Of a stretch of 64,000 bases of DNA, positions 35,401-47,637 are shown piece after piece (the stretch's first letter is position 1; each line of letters begins with the position of its first letter). The notes beneath the pieces are model-generated. The model was not told the origin of the DNA. It was given only the letters and a program-made list of their open reading frames with translations, and searched no databases. Source of the stretch: Halichondria panicea (taxonomy: Eukaryota > Porifera > Demospongiae > Suberitida > Halichondriidae); NCBI RefSeq assembly GCF_963675165.1, contig NC_087389.1, positions 95,001 to 159,000 on the forward strand, read 5' to 3'. Both the position numbers and the translations under genes were made by a program.

Positions 35401-38229
35401 CACTCTCAACAACTACTTTGCCAGTGCTGATAAAAACATTGACCTGAAGCATGTCGTCAATAGCAGTGTGAGTGATTGAACTACGTGTATAGCGATTAAT
35501 GTTTGTATACTTTCATGTGTTGTGTAGCAAGGATGTACTTAATCAATTGTTGCATGCTGCAGATACATTCTCAGTATTTCAAGATTATCCGTTTAGTTTT
35601 TATAGTATACTGATTGGTTGTCAACGTGTACATGTACGTTCTATAATTATTGTCCATCAATCAGCTCACTTACCACTTTCCCGAGACTGCCATCTTGGCT
35701 GATACTAAACGCTACTGGAGACTGATGCAATCATTGGAGGAGGACAATATGAAGATAAGAATGACTCACGATGGTCAGTGCATGTACACACTGTCCATAC
35801 TCAATGTTTTAGCCTCATGAAGATAAGAATGACTCACGATGGTCAGTGCATGTACACACTGTCCATACTCAATGTTTTAGCCTCATGAAGATAAGAATGA
35901 CTCACGATGGTCAGTGCATGTACACACTGTCCATACTCAATGTTTTAGCCTCTAGATAGTTAAACGGCCATTACCTAGGCCATGTACATGTACGAGCGTC
36001 CACCCACATACAGTGTACAATTGGCAAGTTCTAATTTGCTCACAGGGTATCTGAAGTTGTACCAGTTGCAAGAACCCATGGACCTGTCTCGGTATCATGT
36101 GATCCTGGTTGATGAGGCACAGGATCTTTCACCAGGTTCTACAAGTGCTGTCAAACTAAAAATAAGGACATTTTTGTCAATGAGTTGTTTTTAGTTCATT
36201 CAACTACATTACATGTATAGGGAGACGGTGATAGCTCGCTGTAGTTGTTCATCGCACTGACATGGAGCTTTGTTTGTCCTCTTACAGCCATCACCGATAT
36301 TTTGACACGTCAGCAGACAGCAAAGGTGTTTGTGGGAGACCCCAACCAGCAGATCTATTCGTTCAGAGGCGCCTGTAATGCCCTCAACCAGATCACTGCC
36401 ACCCACACCTACCATCTCTCAAGGGTGAGCTAGATCACTGCCACCCACACCTACCTTCTCTCCAGGGTAAGCTAGATCACTGCCACCCACACCTACCATC
36501 TCTCCAGGGTAAGCTAGATCACTGCCACCCACACCTACCATCTCTCCAGGGTAAGCTAGAAAGAATACGTGTAGTGGGAGGTTTGGTAAGAGGACCACTC
36601 CCACCCGATTGTTGTCCAGTCCAGAGATGCAGTACCTCGGGTTAGGGCAAACCTCAACCTTAGTTGTAAATGTGATTGAAAAGGAAAACTTACCTCTTAA
36701 AAGTTGAAGTGTTATAGTCGAGTAATAACCGCACACAGCTTTGCCTGCGTCACAACTATTACAAGTTTCCCTTTCAGTCTTTCAGATTTGGACCTGAGAT
36801 CTCTTACGCTTGTGAGCTTGCCCTCTCCCACTTCAAGCCTGACAAACAGCAGATCCTCATCGGCACACTGAAAGATGGTGATAAACATCAAACATTAATT
36901 GATTGACTTATAATAGTATGGTTGCAGGCAGTATCACTGGTGAGAGTGTGTCTGGACAGGAGGCGGTCATTTGTCGTCTTAACGCCACCCTCTTTGATGA
37001 GGTTGTCACGGTGATCAGGGCTAGGCCACACGCTTGCATTGGGTTTGCTGGTGTGGAGTCAAAGAAGGTACCCGTATAAGCATAATACATAATCATTTCA
37101 TTGTTGTGTGCTGATTGTGCATAATTTATACTTAATATACCCTCTTCCGTTTCAGGATCTCAATAAGTATGGCTTTAACACGCTAGAGGACATTGCTGCC
37201 CTCAAGAGAGGGGAAGACGTGAAGACTCTTAAGTTCCCTGAGATAAAGTGGGGGTACAAATCCTATCGTGATCTTGTTACCAGGGCCGTGCAGTCTGGGG
37301 ACAAACCGTTGTTGGGGAAGATAAAGGTAAACGATAGATATAGCCATGCTACAGTTGTGTGTGTCGTGATAATTCTGTAGGTGTGTGATAAATATTACAA
37401 GCAAATGCCGTATCTGATGGAGCAGATCAGGAAGAGAGTCATCTTCGATTCTAACACTGCAGGTAAGTTTTTTATTTTATTAAATGTTCAAAATCTTTCC
37501 CTTCTTGCAGATGTAATCTTCTCCACCGCTCATAAGAGCAAGGGGTTAGAGTTCGATACTGTATTCGTAGCCGACGACTACACTGCTGATTTTGAGATTG
37601 AAACTGGGGGATTTGATTCTGAAGATAGTAGTTCTGCAAGGAGTGGTAATGGTGAGTGTGTGAGCATCACATGACATCACATGACATCACATGACGTGTG
37701 TTGGATGTGTCTCGCTTTTTATCTCACTGCAGTTAGAGAGGTTGAGGAAGACGAGAGGAATCTTATATATGTCGCCATGACACGAGCAAAACGCAAACTT
37801 GTCATATCCCCAACTATTCTCGGTGTGCTTAACAAGGTATGTGTATGTGTGAACGAACGTTCTCTGTCGGTAAAGTGTGAACGATTTCTGAGCTGATTGA
37901 GACATCTTTTTTATTAATAGAAATTTGAGAAGTTTTGCTTTCCAAGAGTTCCAACTGAGGTGAGTTGGTCAAATGATAGCCATTCTATGTGTATATATAC
38001 GTACATCCAACTGCACAGGCTACTAGCACCTGTGGCCAGTGTGGTGAAGGTTGCCCACTTCTGCTAGAGAAACCAACATTTATCTTGGTAAGCAGATGTA
38101 CACTTACGACATCGACACCTATTGTATTACGTGATTAATGTTTTTGCACAGAGCACCAAGGAAACGGTATCTCAGCCTCCAGGGTGTGCTTCCTGCTGTG
38201 GCGAAAGACTGTTGCAGAAAATCTGTTAA
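32229..38229 (+). CDS. FBH1: FBH1 (FBXO18) F-box UvrD/Rep-family DNA helicase
   Basis: F-box helicase that unwinds DNA and limits RAD51 recombination at stalled forks, and that also works in an SCF ubiquitin ligase. Order: short N-terminus (MEDDLPSAKRICLTDLE), three homologous acidic exons with S-F-I-E-E/D-V-E, an F-box (PREVLENILDRLGAVDLYTS, ACLVCKLWN), then SF1 helicase motifs: Walker A in ALAG-TGKTTTLYHI (split by an intron near 34,728-34,950), motif II VILVDEAQDLSP (about 36,105), motif III VFVGDPNQQIYSFRGA, motif V STAHKSKGLEFDTVFVADDY and motif VI NLIYVAMTRAKRKL. The C-terminus has CxxC pairs (CGQCGEGC, CASCCGE) like the family's terminal zinc-binding segment, and ends LLQKIC then TAA at 38227-38229. 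Two exon ends are tandemly duplicated into their introns (35,749 and 36,391). Confidence 0.9.
32855..32953. repeat. 99-bp inverted-repeat element in an FBH1 intron
   Basis: TATAACTTT at 32855-32863 pairs with AAAGTTATA at 32945-32953, and further imperfect pairing (atttggc / gccaaat) continues inward. It looks like a small MITE. Confidence 0.6.
35749..35952 (+). repeat. 68-bp tandem repeat, three copies, starting inside an FBH1 exon
   Basis: The unit atgaagataagaatgactca plus cgatggtcagtgcatgtaca and 28 further bases is present three times in exact succession. The first copy contains the last 25 coding bases of an FBH1 exon (MKIRMTHD, exon end 35773) and its GTCAGT donor. The other two are intronic copies of the same exon end and donor. 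Confidence 0.93.
36391..36558 (+). repeat. 42-bp tandem repeat, four copies, starting inside an FBH1 exon
   Basis: The unit gatcactgccacccacacct plus accatctctccagggtaagc and ta begins at 36391, 36433, 36475 and 36517. Copy 1 is the exon end encoding ITATHTYHLSR, with donor GTGAGC from 36425. Copies 2-4 lie in the intron and carry a slightly different donor (GTAAGC). The unit is a multiple of three, but read-through meets TAG at once. Confidence 0.93.
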
Positions 38230-38444
38230 CTTTATCACTTCAGCTCAATAATTTTTTCCAAGTTATTTATCCTTGTTTTGTATTCAACAATCACTATATC
38301 TCCACAGTGCATTCCTTCTGCATTACATGTAAACTTACAGTGATAATGATATTCACAAGCAGTTGAAGGGCGGATACTGTGCAACCAGACACGAGCTGAC
38401 ACTCTAGCTATACAAAGAGAAGTACATAACGCTGAACACAGTGC

Positions 38445-39232
38445 ATGATGTCCACTCAACCTAGACCACTATCACACAAGTCAGACTCGACAGTAACTAA
38501 CAAAGTGTCTGGACAAACTGGTGCTGCTGCTATGCCTACAAAGCACAAGAAATCCAAGCGTCTCTCATGGACCCTGGGCAGAAAGAAAGCAAGAGACGAG
38601 CCTTATGTTGCAGATGGAAGTGGTGCGAGCAAGCTAGCTAGCTGACTGCATGCATGCATACACAACATCTTATTTACTTTTTCTGGCTGCATTAGCTGCA
38701 AATGAGCTCTAATTGGCTAAATTAGCCCAAACATCCAGCTAGATGTTGTAGAGTTGTAGAGAATAAAATAATACTAAGCTGCTTGATCTACCAGGTCAAC
38801 GTACATGCAAGTAATAGCTGTTTGTTCACGTACGTACAATCTCCCCTCAGGCAAGAGCACTGCTCAGAATGGGTTTGTGAATGTTGCCCTGGAGGAGGAC
38901 CATGTGGATGGCGACGTATACACAACCGATGGACCACTGCAGTCGGGAACTCAGAGCTTGCGAAGGATCAGCAACAAATCAAGGGTGAGACCCTTCATAA
39001 TACGTGCACTCCATTACCCCAGCCTCCGGTAGCACTAGTCCCTACCTCTGTGTTCAAGTGATAGCATTACCCCAGCCTCAGGCTAGTAATAAGGAATAGT
39101 GGTACATATCTAAAACAGGGAACCCAGCCAGTTAGCAAAAGCCTTTCCTCCTACTACCTGGTGGCGGCATACATTGTTATGTCTTTCTTTCTAACCAGCT
39201 CATCAGATAATATCTTAGCGACCCCACTGTGA
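38445..39232 (+). CDS. small unrecognised protein with C-terminal hydrophobic segment, three exons
   Basis: Exons of about 38,445-38,618, 38,851-38,987 and 39,119-39,232 join in frame. Exon 1 ends ...DGSG before a GTGCGA donor. Exon 2 starts KSTAQNGFVNVALEEDH and ends ISNKSR before GTGAGA. Exon 3 starts GTQPVSKSLSS. The N-terminal half is basic and Ser/Thr-rich (KHKKSKRLSWTLGRKKAR), the middle is acidic, and the end is a hydrophobic stretch (YYLVAAYIVMSFFL) close to the C-terminus, as in tail-anchored proteins. I do not recognise a family. The gene lies 216 bp downstream of FBH1 in the same direction. A separate gene is favoured because FBH1 already ends at a natural C-terminus. Without splicing, exon 1 alone would end at a TGA near 38,645. 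Confidence 0.5.
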
Positions 39233-39960
39233 GTGTGTTTGTACACAAGGACTGTAGCAAGGTCAACAAATATTTTACTTGTACAGACTGAGCATAATTA
39301 TATCTCATGTCAGATAGTAAAAAATAAATCTTATTCTGTTGTAATATTGTACACTTTAGATACGGTGTAAAAGCATACTACTTTATAAGTCCTTGTCATT
39401 GTGTTGTGCGGGTGTCGTATTATTATAACTGTGCAGTGTTATTGATACTCTGAGAATAGTTCAGTGACTGAATTTGAAGCACGGCTGTTTGTTTATTTTA
39501 TTGCTCCTGTTCTTGTACATATCGCATCTGTTTCTTGTGCTAGTGTAGTCTGGGTGATTTGTGCCCAATAAATCAAGTTTCACTGATTGCAAACAGCGGA
39601 TATTTGATTACACAAGGATCCTTTGTGTATCCTAATGAGCTGATGTGCCTGCTCAACCGTAGCAAACTATTGTTATCTTCGGTGAACTGTATCTCCCTTG
39701 TCCATGATTGTATCATGTTTCTTCGATTACAATGAATGATGTTATATAAACCGTGTCTGCATTAACCCCCCCCCCCCATTGTATCACAAAACACACACAC
39801 ACACACACAGTCCCCGCCATTTGCAGAGACAAACACAAAAACACAGCGTTTCACCCTCCCTCTCTTTGGCCACCTCGGTCGAGCGCAGTCTGCCACTCAA
39901 GTCAACACTCTACCACGGAACTTCCACTCCCATTCTCACTCATTCTCCAACCCGTCCAGC
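39233..39960. other. 3' UTR of the small gene and upstream region of the CDK
   Basis: An AATAAA at 39567-39572 is a candidate polyadenylation signal for the preceding gene. Poly-C and CA runs near 39,768-39,810 and a C/T-rich stretch follow, probably the promoter and 5' UTR of the kinase gene. No coding exon was recognised. Confidence 0.45.
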
Positions 39961-42900
39961 ATGACCGACCTCTCCATCAGTCCTCCTCTCTCTCCTTCCG
40001 ACCTCCTCCGGCCACCACAGCCACCGTCCTACATGCCTGAGGCTAACAGACGACAGAGAAGAGCCTCCCTGGTGAGCTGAGTAGTCCTGCGCTAAGCATA
40101 GCATCAATAGTCATTAATTAGTAGTCCTTTTTCTGTCCTTTAGTTGTAGTAGTGGTAGACCCTCCTGAGTAACTTCATGTGGTGTTTGTGGTGACCTGTA
40201 GTGGCCCTAGTGGGTCCATGGGTAGTGTTTTGAGGTGATAGAGATTGTCACAGTGAGTAGCTATGTGGTTGATTATAACTACTTTCTGTGTTTTGCAGTC
40301 TGAGATTGGGTTTGGGAAGCTACAGACATACACCAGACTGGAAAAGCTTGGAGAGGTGAGTGTACGGTCAGTTTAGAATACCATCCCGACCTTCAAAACA
40401 AGTTACACTGCCCCCCTTCCATAGCCGCATTCCACGGCCATATCCATAGTGACCCTGTATTCATAGCAGCTGCAATGCTGACACCTTATTGCCCTCAATC
40501 TCATTCACAGTGCCTACGTAGTCAAATACCATGCCCCCCATTTAAGGCTTAGGCTAGCTCATTGCACAGTTCTCATGGGACCTCTTTGTGACACAGGGCA
40601 TGTCAACAGAAGTGGGAGGAGATAGTTGGTACGTGTGGGAGGCTGTACACAGCTGTGTCTGTCTGAAACAAGATAGCCTCTTTATAGGCCATTTAGATCC
40701 CCTTTAGCTATTATAAGTATGTGTTGTGTGCATGGAACTGGTTGCCTACGTATACAGTGGTATAATAATTATGGATTCAAGTCTCCTTATGGTATAATAA
40801 TAATTAGGGCACTTCTAGTACTTTGTCTGCATTGTATAAATATAATCATCGAATGCGAATTGTTCCAGCGCATATACTTGGCCTATATATAATGTACTTC
40901 CTACAAGTTGTGGTTTGTTTATTTGCACTGTTTATATTATTAGCTGCTTGAGCGGTGGTAGTTTGTCAGCATACACAGGAAACTAGTCGAGTCGTGGAGG
41001 GTATTTACAAGCCTCATTGAGCACGGGCAGAAAATAGTCAACTGTGCCTTGTTTATATGGAGCGCTGTAATGTAGCCGATATCAATAGTTATGTTAGTAT
41101 AATAGTGCAGGTGAAATATTGTTGTTTGTCAGTTTTCAGTCGAACTAGGATAGTGTTTCAGAGCACACAGAACAATTACCTGACTCTGTTAGTGTGTGCA
41201 TATACAGTGTGCTCTTGACCACAACACACTCACATTGTTATGGTTATACAATGCCAGTGTGACAGACAGTATTCTATGTGTGGATATCAGTGGACTAGAA
41301 TCATAGCCATATATATTGAATTCAAAGCCTATCCAGTACATGCCTGATAGTGTAGGTAGCTACACAGGTGCAGGTGTCATGGTAGCCCACTGCTGAGTTG
41401 GGTAGCTTATTCACGACCTCTGTTAGTAAAGGTCTGAATGAATGTTTACCTCCTCTCATCTTGTTTCTTGCAGGGCACCTACGCCACTGTGTACAAGGGA
41501 AAGAGCAGGTACGTACACAGACAGCTGTCCACCATTATACTAATTAATTGTACTAAACGCATTTTTTTCTTATAAAGATTTGCGCTTAATTTTGTCTGAA
41601 GCGTTTAAATACTCTTGCTTTTGACGTATACCCCCCCCCCACACACACACACAGTATCACTGGGAAGCTAGTAGCACTGAAGGAGATACGACTAGAGCCA
41701 GAGGAGGGTGCTCCCTGTACTGCCATTAGGGAGATCTCGCTGTTAAAGGACCTGAAGCATGCCAACATTGTGCTGCTCCATGACATCATCCACACACACA
41801 TCTCCCTCACGCTGATATTTGAACACATGGACAGAGACTTGAAACAGTACATGGACAACTGCTCTGGGATGATGAGCATGAACAATGTCAGAGTGAGTGC
41901 TTATCTCTGTACGTATCAGTGTCAGGTGACGTGAGGGCGAGCACTGTACACGGATCACACTGTTAGAGAAAGTATTGAGATTGTTTGCATATCAGTGGCC
42001 CATCTCTCAAGATACACTCTGGTGTAGTCTTTCTGTTTGTATTAATTTGAGCTGTACATGTAACTTGATTTGTTTGTAACTATCGCTCTAGTTACGCCTA
42101 TACATGTGCATGTCCTATAACAACCTATTGTCCGCGCTAGCTGTACATGACTGCTTACACATTTGAAGCATACATGCAGCCTGATTGAAACCTCTTAGAT
42201 CATGTACGCGTCTCTTGCCTGCAGCTGTTCCTGTACCAGCTGCTCAGAGGACTGGCGTACTGTCATGCAAGGAGAATACTGCACAGGTATATTCTATCAA
42301 TTATGGCTAACTAACACAGGGCTAGGTGTGGCGGTTGGCTGATAGGTGTGTGTGCATATGATAATCTGGGACAGCTGTTTGTTTGCAGTGCATAGGCCAC
42401 TTGTGGGGTACTGAGCTGCTGGCTGATTGTCTACTGTGGTTGTGTCAGATATTTTGTTGGTGTACTAGATAAACTCCACTGCCACCACAATGGACCCACC
42501 ACCATAATGGACCCACCAGCATTGTGTGTTAATTGATAAGATAACAATGCATGGGCTTACTAGTTGTGGTTCTCAGTATGTGTCATCCCCACCACCTTTA
42601 ATCCTGTTCCAAGATTTCAGTATTTAGTACTGTACATTGCATTGGGCCATCGTCTACTTCGATTTTTTTTGAGATTCACCTCTCTTACTCGATCCGTTAT
42701 CCCAAAATTATTCCCTGAATGTCATGTACGTATATGTATAGCTATGCTGTGATGTGTACGCTTATAACTCGCATGCCCCCCCCCCCCAGAGATCTGAAGC
42801 CCCAGAACCTCCTCATTGGGGAGGAAGGAGATCTTAAACTGGCCGACTTTGGTCTAGCCAGAGCTAAGTCTGTTCCAACCAAGACCTACTCCAATGAAGT

Positions 42901-44489
42901 AGTCACTTTATGGTGAGCTATTATAGCTAGCTGCTAGAGGTTTTAATTCTACTCTGTACTTCCATTCATTGACTATAATTATGCATGCACAGTTCACAGT
43001 TGGTAAGGGCCTCAAATCCATAATGTATAGGCGCTGATATTCCATGTACTTTCTCTGTTCTATTAACAAATAGCTACCCATTATGTGAAGCGCATGGTTT
43101 GAATCGTATATGCAGTGAGTATAAATATAATAGGGGATATAAATTGTAACACTGTTTTATACCCCCCTTCAGGTACAGACCCCCAGATGTGTTGTTGGGC
43201 TCCATCGACTACTCAGACAACATTGACATGTGGTACGTACATGGAGTACATGTGGTATGGGGGGTACAAAATTCCTTATAGCCCCCTTTCCTAGCTATAG
43301 GGGGAGGATATGACTCAATGATTATCGATGCCACACTGATCTATTATCTCACCGTATCAATATCTCTGTTGACCACATTTCACTGACTGTGTGTAGGGGT
43401 GTTGGTTGTATCTTCTTTGAGATGGCGTGTGGGCGGCCCATGTTCCCAGGCTCAAACACGGAGGAGGAACTCTTACTCCAGTGGAAGGTATTGTTGCTAT
43501 GGATGCCTTTGTGTGCTATGCATGTATATAGCTACAGGCATTAATTTTGATCATGTATATTCTGTTAGAGGTAAAGGGACCTAGCTATTTGTATTGCCAC
43601 TCTCCTTAAGGACTTTAGAAGACCGTTTTGTGCTTTCATATTAAATTTTTAGCTGCAGCCTTTAATTTGTGTAGACATTTGTTTCAGTATTCTACCAGAT
43701 ATGACATATTGTGTTCACCAGCTATGACACCATGGATACGTGTGCTATGACACCATGGATACGTGTACGTACTCACACACTCGTTATAATAATTGTTTCT
43801 TATTCGCTGTGTAGGTTCTAGGCACTCCCACGGAGACCAGCTGGCCGGGGATCACCAAGAACAAGGAGTTTGAGTCGGCCATGTTCCCAATCTTCCACGC
43901 TGACCCCCTCACCACTCACGCCCCCCGTCTGGCATCAGAGCACGACGCCATTGACCTTCTCGAGCAGCTGCTGCGGTTCGAGTCCAAGAACAGAGTATCG
44001 GCTCTAGAGGCGATGAGGCATCCTTACTTCGAGTCACTGGGACCAGGAATACAGCAGCTACCCAACAGTGAGCTGTTGTGTGAATTAATTTGTCTGGCCT
44101 TCAATTAAAATAAGCATTCCCTATAGTATTATAGTATTTACTTTTAATTATATGTAACTAGCTAACTAACTACAGCAGATATAATTATAGAGCCCCGGCC
44201 CCTCTTCTACTTTCAAAAAGATAAGACATCCTGTACTTAATTACTTGCTAATAAATTATTAATTATCCAGTTGTAATCTCTCTCCCCCCCTCCATAGTTG
44301 TCTCCATATTCACACTACCCGAATGTACCCTCTCTGTTAACCCCGGTCAAAAAACACCCAACTCCATAGCAACGGATTCAAGATACAGCAGAGGTCGGTA
44401 ACAAATCGACATCATTAATTTTATGGACTTAATTCATATTTACGATACATTTTTTTTCTACAGATCGAAGAAAGAGCACTGTTTATTGA
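39961..44489 (+). CDS. PCTAIRE-type cyclin-dependent kinase (CDK16/17/18-like), eleven exons
   Basis: Ser/Thr kinase. Vertebrate CDK16 is activated by cyclin Y and acts in vesicle traffic, neurite growth and spermatogenesis. Exons: 39961-40071, 40299-40355, 41474-41508, 41655-41892, 42225-42286, 42790-42912, 43173-43232, 43397-43487, 43815-44067, 44298-44393, 44464-44489. Motifs: [13 protein letters not shown], the PKA-site context conserved in CDK16; Gly loop [20 protein letters not shown] (Lys); the class signature PCTAIRE in [18 protein letters not shown]; catalytic loop [13 protein letters not shown] in [11 protein letters not shown]; and [17 protein letters not shown]. The N-terminal extension is only about 40 residues, shorter than in vertebrate CDK16-18. 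All junctions keep frame. The gene converges on the TULP4-like gene, with 265 bp between stop codons. Confidence 0.92.
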
Positions 44490-44754
44490 TGTAGTTGTCA
44501 TAGTTACAAGCCTCATACAATCGACAGAACCATCACAACTATACTGGTATAGTTTTTTATTGTGTAAAATTGTTTTATTTAATTTTTTCATGTTCTTTTG
44601 CGTCCAATGCTTTTTTCTATGCCCCTTTATACCGTATGCTATTATACACTTGTTATTATTATTGATGGAATGAAACATTGAGAGAATAATTATGAGCATG
44701 ATGAAATAGACTCGGAAGATGAATATGCACGGTTACTGATCATTATTTGCACGG

Positions 44755-47407
44755 TTACTGATCATTATTCGTGAGGTTCATATAGTGGAGGATACTCGAC
44801 AGTGCAATGCACAAAGCTTGTATTGGTGAGAATGGAGCTTGAAAGTCCAAACAGTATTGCTTTGTGTCCGCCTTCCCAAACTGCAGAGCCTGTAATTATA
44901 CACAACAACAAAATAAAGCAGTGAAACTAATGTGTCACTATGACATAGTTATGCATGAGCTATATACACTGAATGAAAAACATGCAGCTATTAATTGATA
45001 GAAACTACGACTGTTGTTGTCTGGGTGGACAAACCCTGGGCGGGACATAATTCCACTGATCAATATATATATAGCATGAAGGAATATTTGCTGACACCAT
45101 TCACCTCTGTAGAATTAATGGCACCGTAGCACATTGTATCTTTACACACTTCTCTAAATAACTAACTATACATATATATGTAGCTAATACATTCATGTGT
45201 GTGGTTTGTACCAAGCACTGTACTTACCACTTGGTCGTTGTGCTCAATCTGAAAGTTCTTGATGGAGTCTCAGCTCACTCGACCCCCAAAGTCTAACTCG
45301 TAGATTTGAAAGGCAGCGTTCCATTCTGCCTGTTTAGATACAAGTATCAGTGCCTCCACCTCAGTGCCCGCATCTCCAGCCTTGGGCAAAACCACGGACA
45401 CCCTCATCGGCCTGCATTTGATGTAGTTAGTGCTGATATTGACTGAGCCAAGGAAACCATTTTGGAACTGGGGGTTGCTGGTTTGGAATCGGAAACGATT
45501 TGAAATGCTGTTCCCTTCCACTTCGGCTAGGACAGTTTTTTTGCGAGTGTTTCGGGCAGTAGCAGCAGGAGAGGACTGCATGGTATCCATGACTCCGTGT
45601 ACTGGATTGAACATCGACCACACTCTCCTTAGAAACGATGGTCTACTTCGAGCAGCTGAGATCTCAACTCCCCTAGTGATAATCTCTCGGCCCAATCTTT
45701 GTCAGTATCGTTTACCTGCGAATGGCTGCAATCGAATGCTGGCTCGATGATATAGCTGGTCTGAACAGAGGCTCTTTTGCCAAGCTTTTTCCTTGATTGA
45801 AGGAGTGGGATGTACTGATTAAAGTGCTCTAGTTGAAGAAGATAGCCGTCATCAGAGGGTTCAAGTATACAGTGTAATGGATGATTCGGAGGTACAGGCT
45901 CGTACAGACGTGCCATAATATCAGCTCTTCCAATATCATAATAATTCTGCAGGGAAGGAAACAAAATTGTTTATTATTATAATAGTAATCGCTTAGTGTT
46001 ACGGTATACAAATAAAGTTTATGCACACAGCTAATAATTAGGTTACTCGAGATTACTGTCATGAGTGGTTCATTGATTTTGGTGAGGCGATTGATCTCTT
46101 GAGTGGGTAGAGGAAGGAGATGGATTCTCGCATCTTCTCCCTCACTGGCAATCTTGGACATGATGGCGTGTCGACACAGATACTCGAGGGAGGGCAGCGA
46201 TTGGTCCACCTTCAAGGTGTAGACGTGTGGGCCACAGCTCAGTATCACACTGGAATCCTGGAGCCCCCACAAAACATTCAGTTTTTTTCATTTGAAACTG
46301 TAAAATGGTGATATTAAGTTTGTTGAAAGTAGATATATTAGCAAGAAATCAAATTAGCACATTCTAAGTGTTAGATATGCCAACCTGTGATGTGGGCAAT
46401 ATTGGAAGGTCTTTTGACACTGTGAACACAACGTCTCCCTGGGTGTTGAGGAAGCCAGCAATGGGTTCGGACCTCCTGGTGTAGCCAATCACTACCAGTA
46501 GAGACTGGTCTAAGTTCCATGCAGCTGTACCATCCACAATCCCAGTGTTGCTACAGACACGTTCTGTGCGGCCGGGAGTTTGAAAAAAGACACAGTCTCC
46601 GTTTCTCAGATATGTGGATAACTTTTGACTCGGGTAGGAAAGGCTGTCTTCATTCTGGCACTGGAGTACTGGGCCGTGCCAGTGCACTGTTTGAACAGGA
46701 CCTCCTTGGTTGATGGTCATGGTTGTCACTGTATACGTATTTCCACTGTCGGCTGGGCGGACGGCAATCACTTCTCCATGGGACGTACCAAAGGCAATTC
46801 TAGTTCCTGGTTGGTTCCACGAGCCAACTAGTAAACCTGGCCTTCTTAGATAGGGAAGAAGCGGTGGCCTCTATTTGAACAGAGAAGAGGGTCATGCCCG
46901 TTACTGTAGAGTAGGACATGATGGCCTTTCCTGGCACAAGCAACGAGGTAGTAACCACATGGACTCCACTGTATGTCAGTGATGGGAACAGCTGTATTGA
47001 TCTGGAGCTTGTACGCTAGTATATTGGCACGGTTCATCCACACGATGATGCAACCACGGGAATCGTAGCTTGAAAGTCGCATTTCACTAGGCATCCATCG
47101 AACAAGTTGCACCTATGGGCACAAGCAATATTTATGGTGATGCTCTCTCTACATTATATCACACCTCTCCAAGGTGTCCTCTTAGAATAAAATGTGATTT
47201 GTAGAGGCCCTCCTCTTCCTCCTCTGGATCCAGTGCAACCAGTTCTCCGCTCCTAGCTTGGTAGCTCACCCAACTGATGCCCAGGGTGCCATCACTGCAG
47301 CCACTGGCAAGCCAGCCTCCACTGCTGTCTCTTGCCTCCTTCCAGTCAGTCAGTAGGATGTTGCTGCTGCAAGTTCCCTCTAGTCTGGCTCCAGACGCCC
47401 ACATCAT
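44755..47407 (-). CDS. TULP4-like WD40/tubby protein, with in-frame TGA and apparent frameshift
   Basis: The N-terminal WD40-like repeats (ILLTDWKEARDSSGGWLASG, ITDIQWSPCGYYLVACARKG) and the C-terminal tubby domain resemble vertebrate TULP4, a putative substrate receptor of a cullin ligase. The last exons give WNAAFQIYELDFGGRVS, then TGA at 45270-45272, then DSIKNFQIEHNDQV and ALQFGKADTKQYCLDFQAPF to a normal stop at 44755. Sequence after the TGA still aligns with the tubby family at the same spacing, so the TGA interrupts the domain. A second break lies at about 46,846-46,873: the frame reading LLYSNGHDPLLCSN runs into a stop, while the conserved continuation (RPGLLVGSWNQPGTRIAFG) is one base out. 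The gene may be decaying, carry assembly errors, or use splicing I cannot see. I saw no SOCS box. Coordinates cover the full homologous span. Confidence 0.7.
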
Positions 47408-47637
47408 CTGCTAGCTTGTAGTTTGCTTGTACTTAGCTTGTATTTAGCTTGTTCATATCTTGTAGACATGTAGCTTGTTCAAGGGCTGGTATTATTTTTA
47501 GTGTGAATTCTTTCTTCTTCCAGCTCCACCCAAAATCATTTTGAATAATTATTGAACAGCATGACAAATAAATTATATGTTTAATCTGTAATTACGAATG
47601 GAAACGTAATGCATAAAAAAAATGCATAAAAAAGTGT

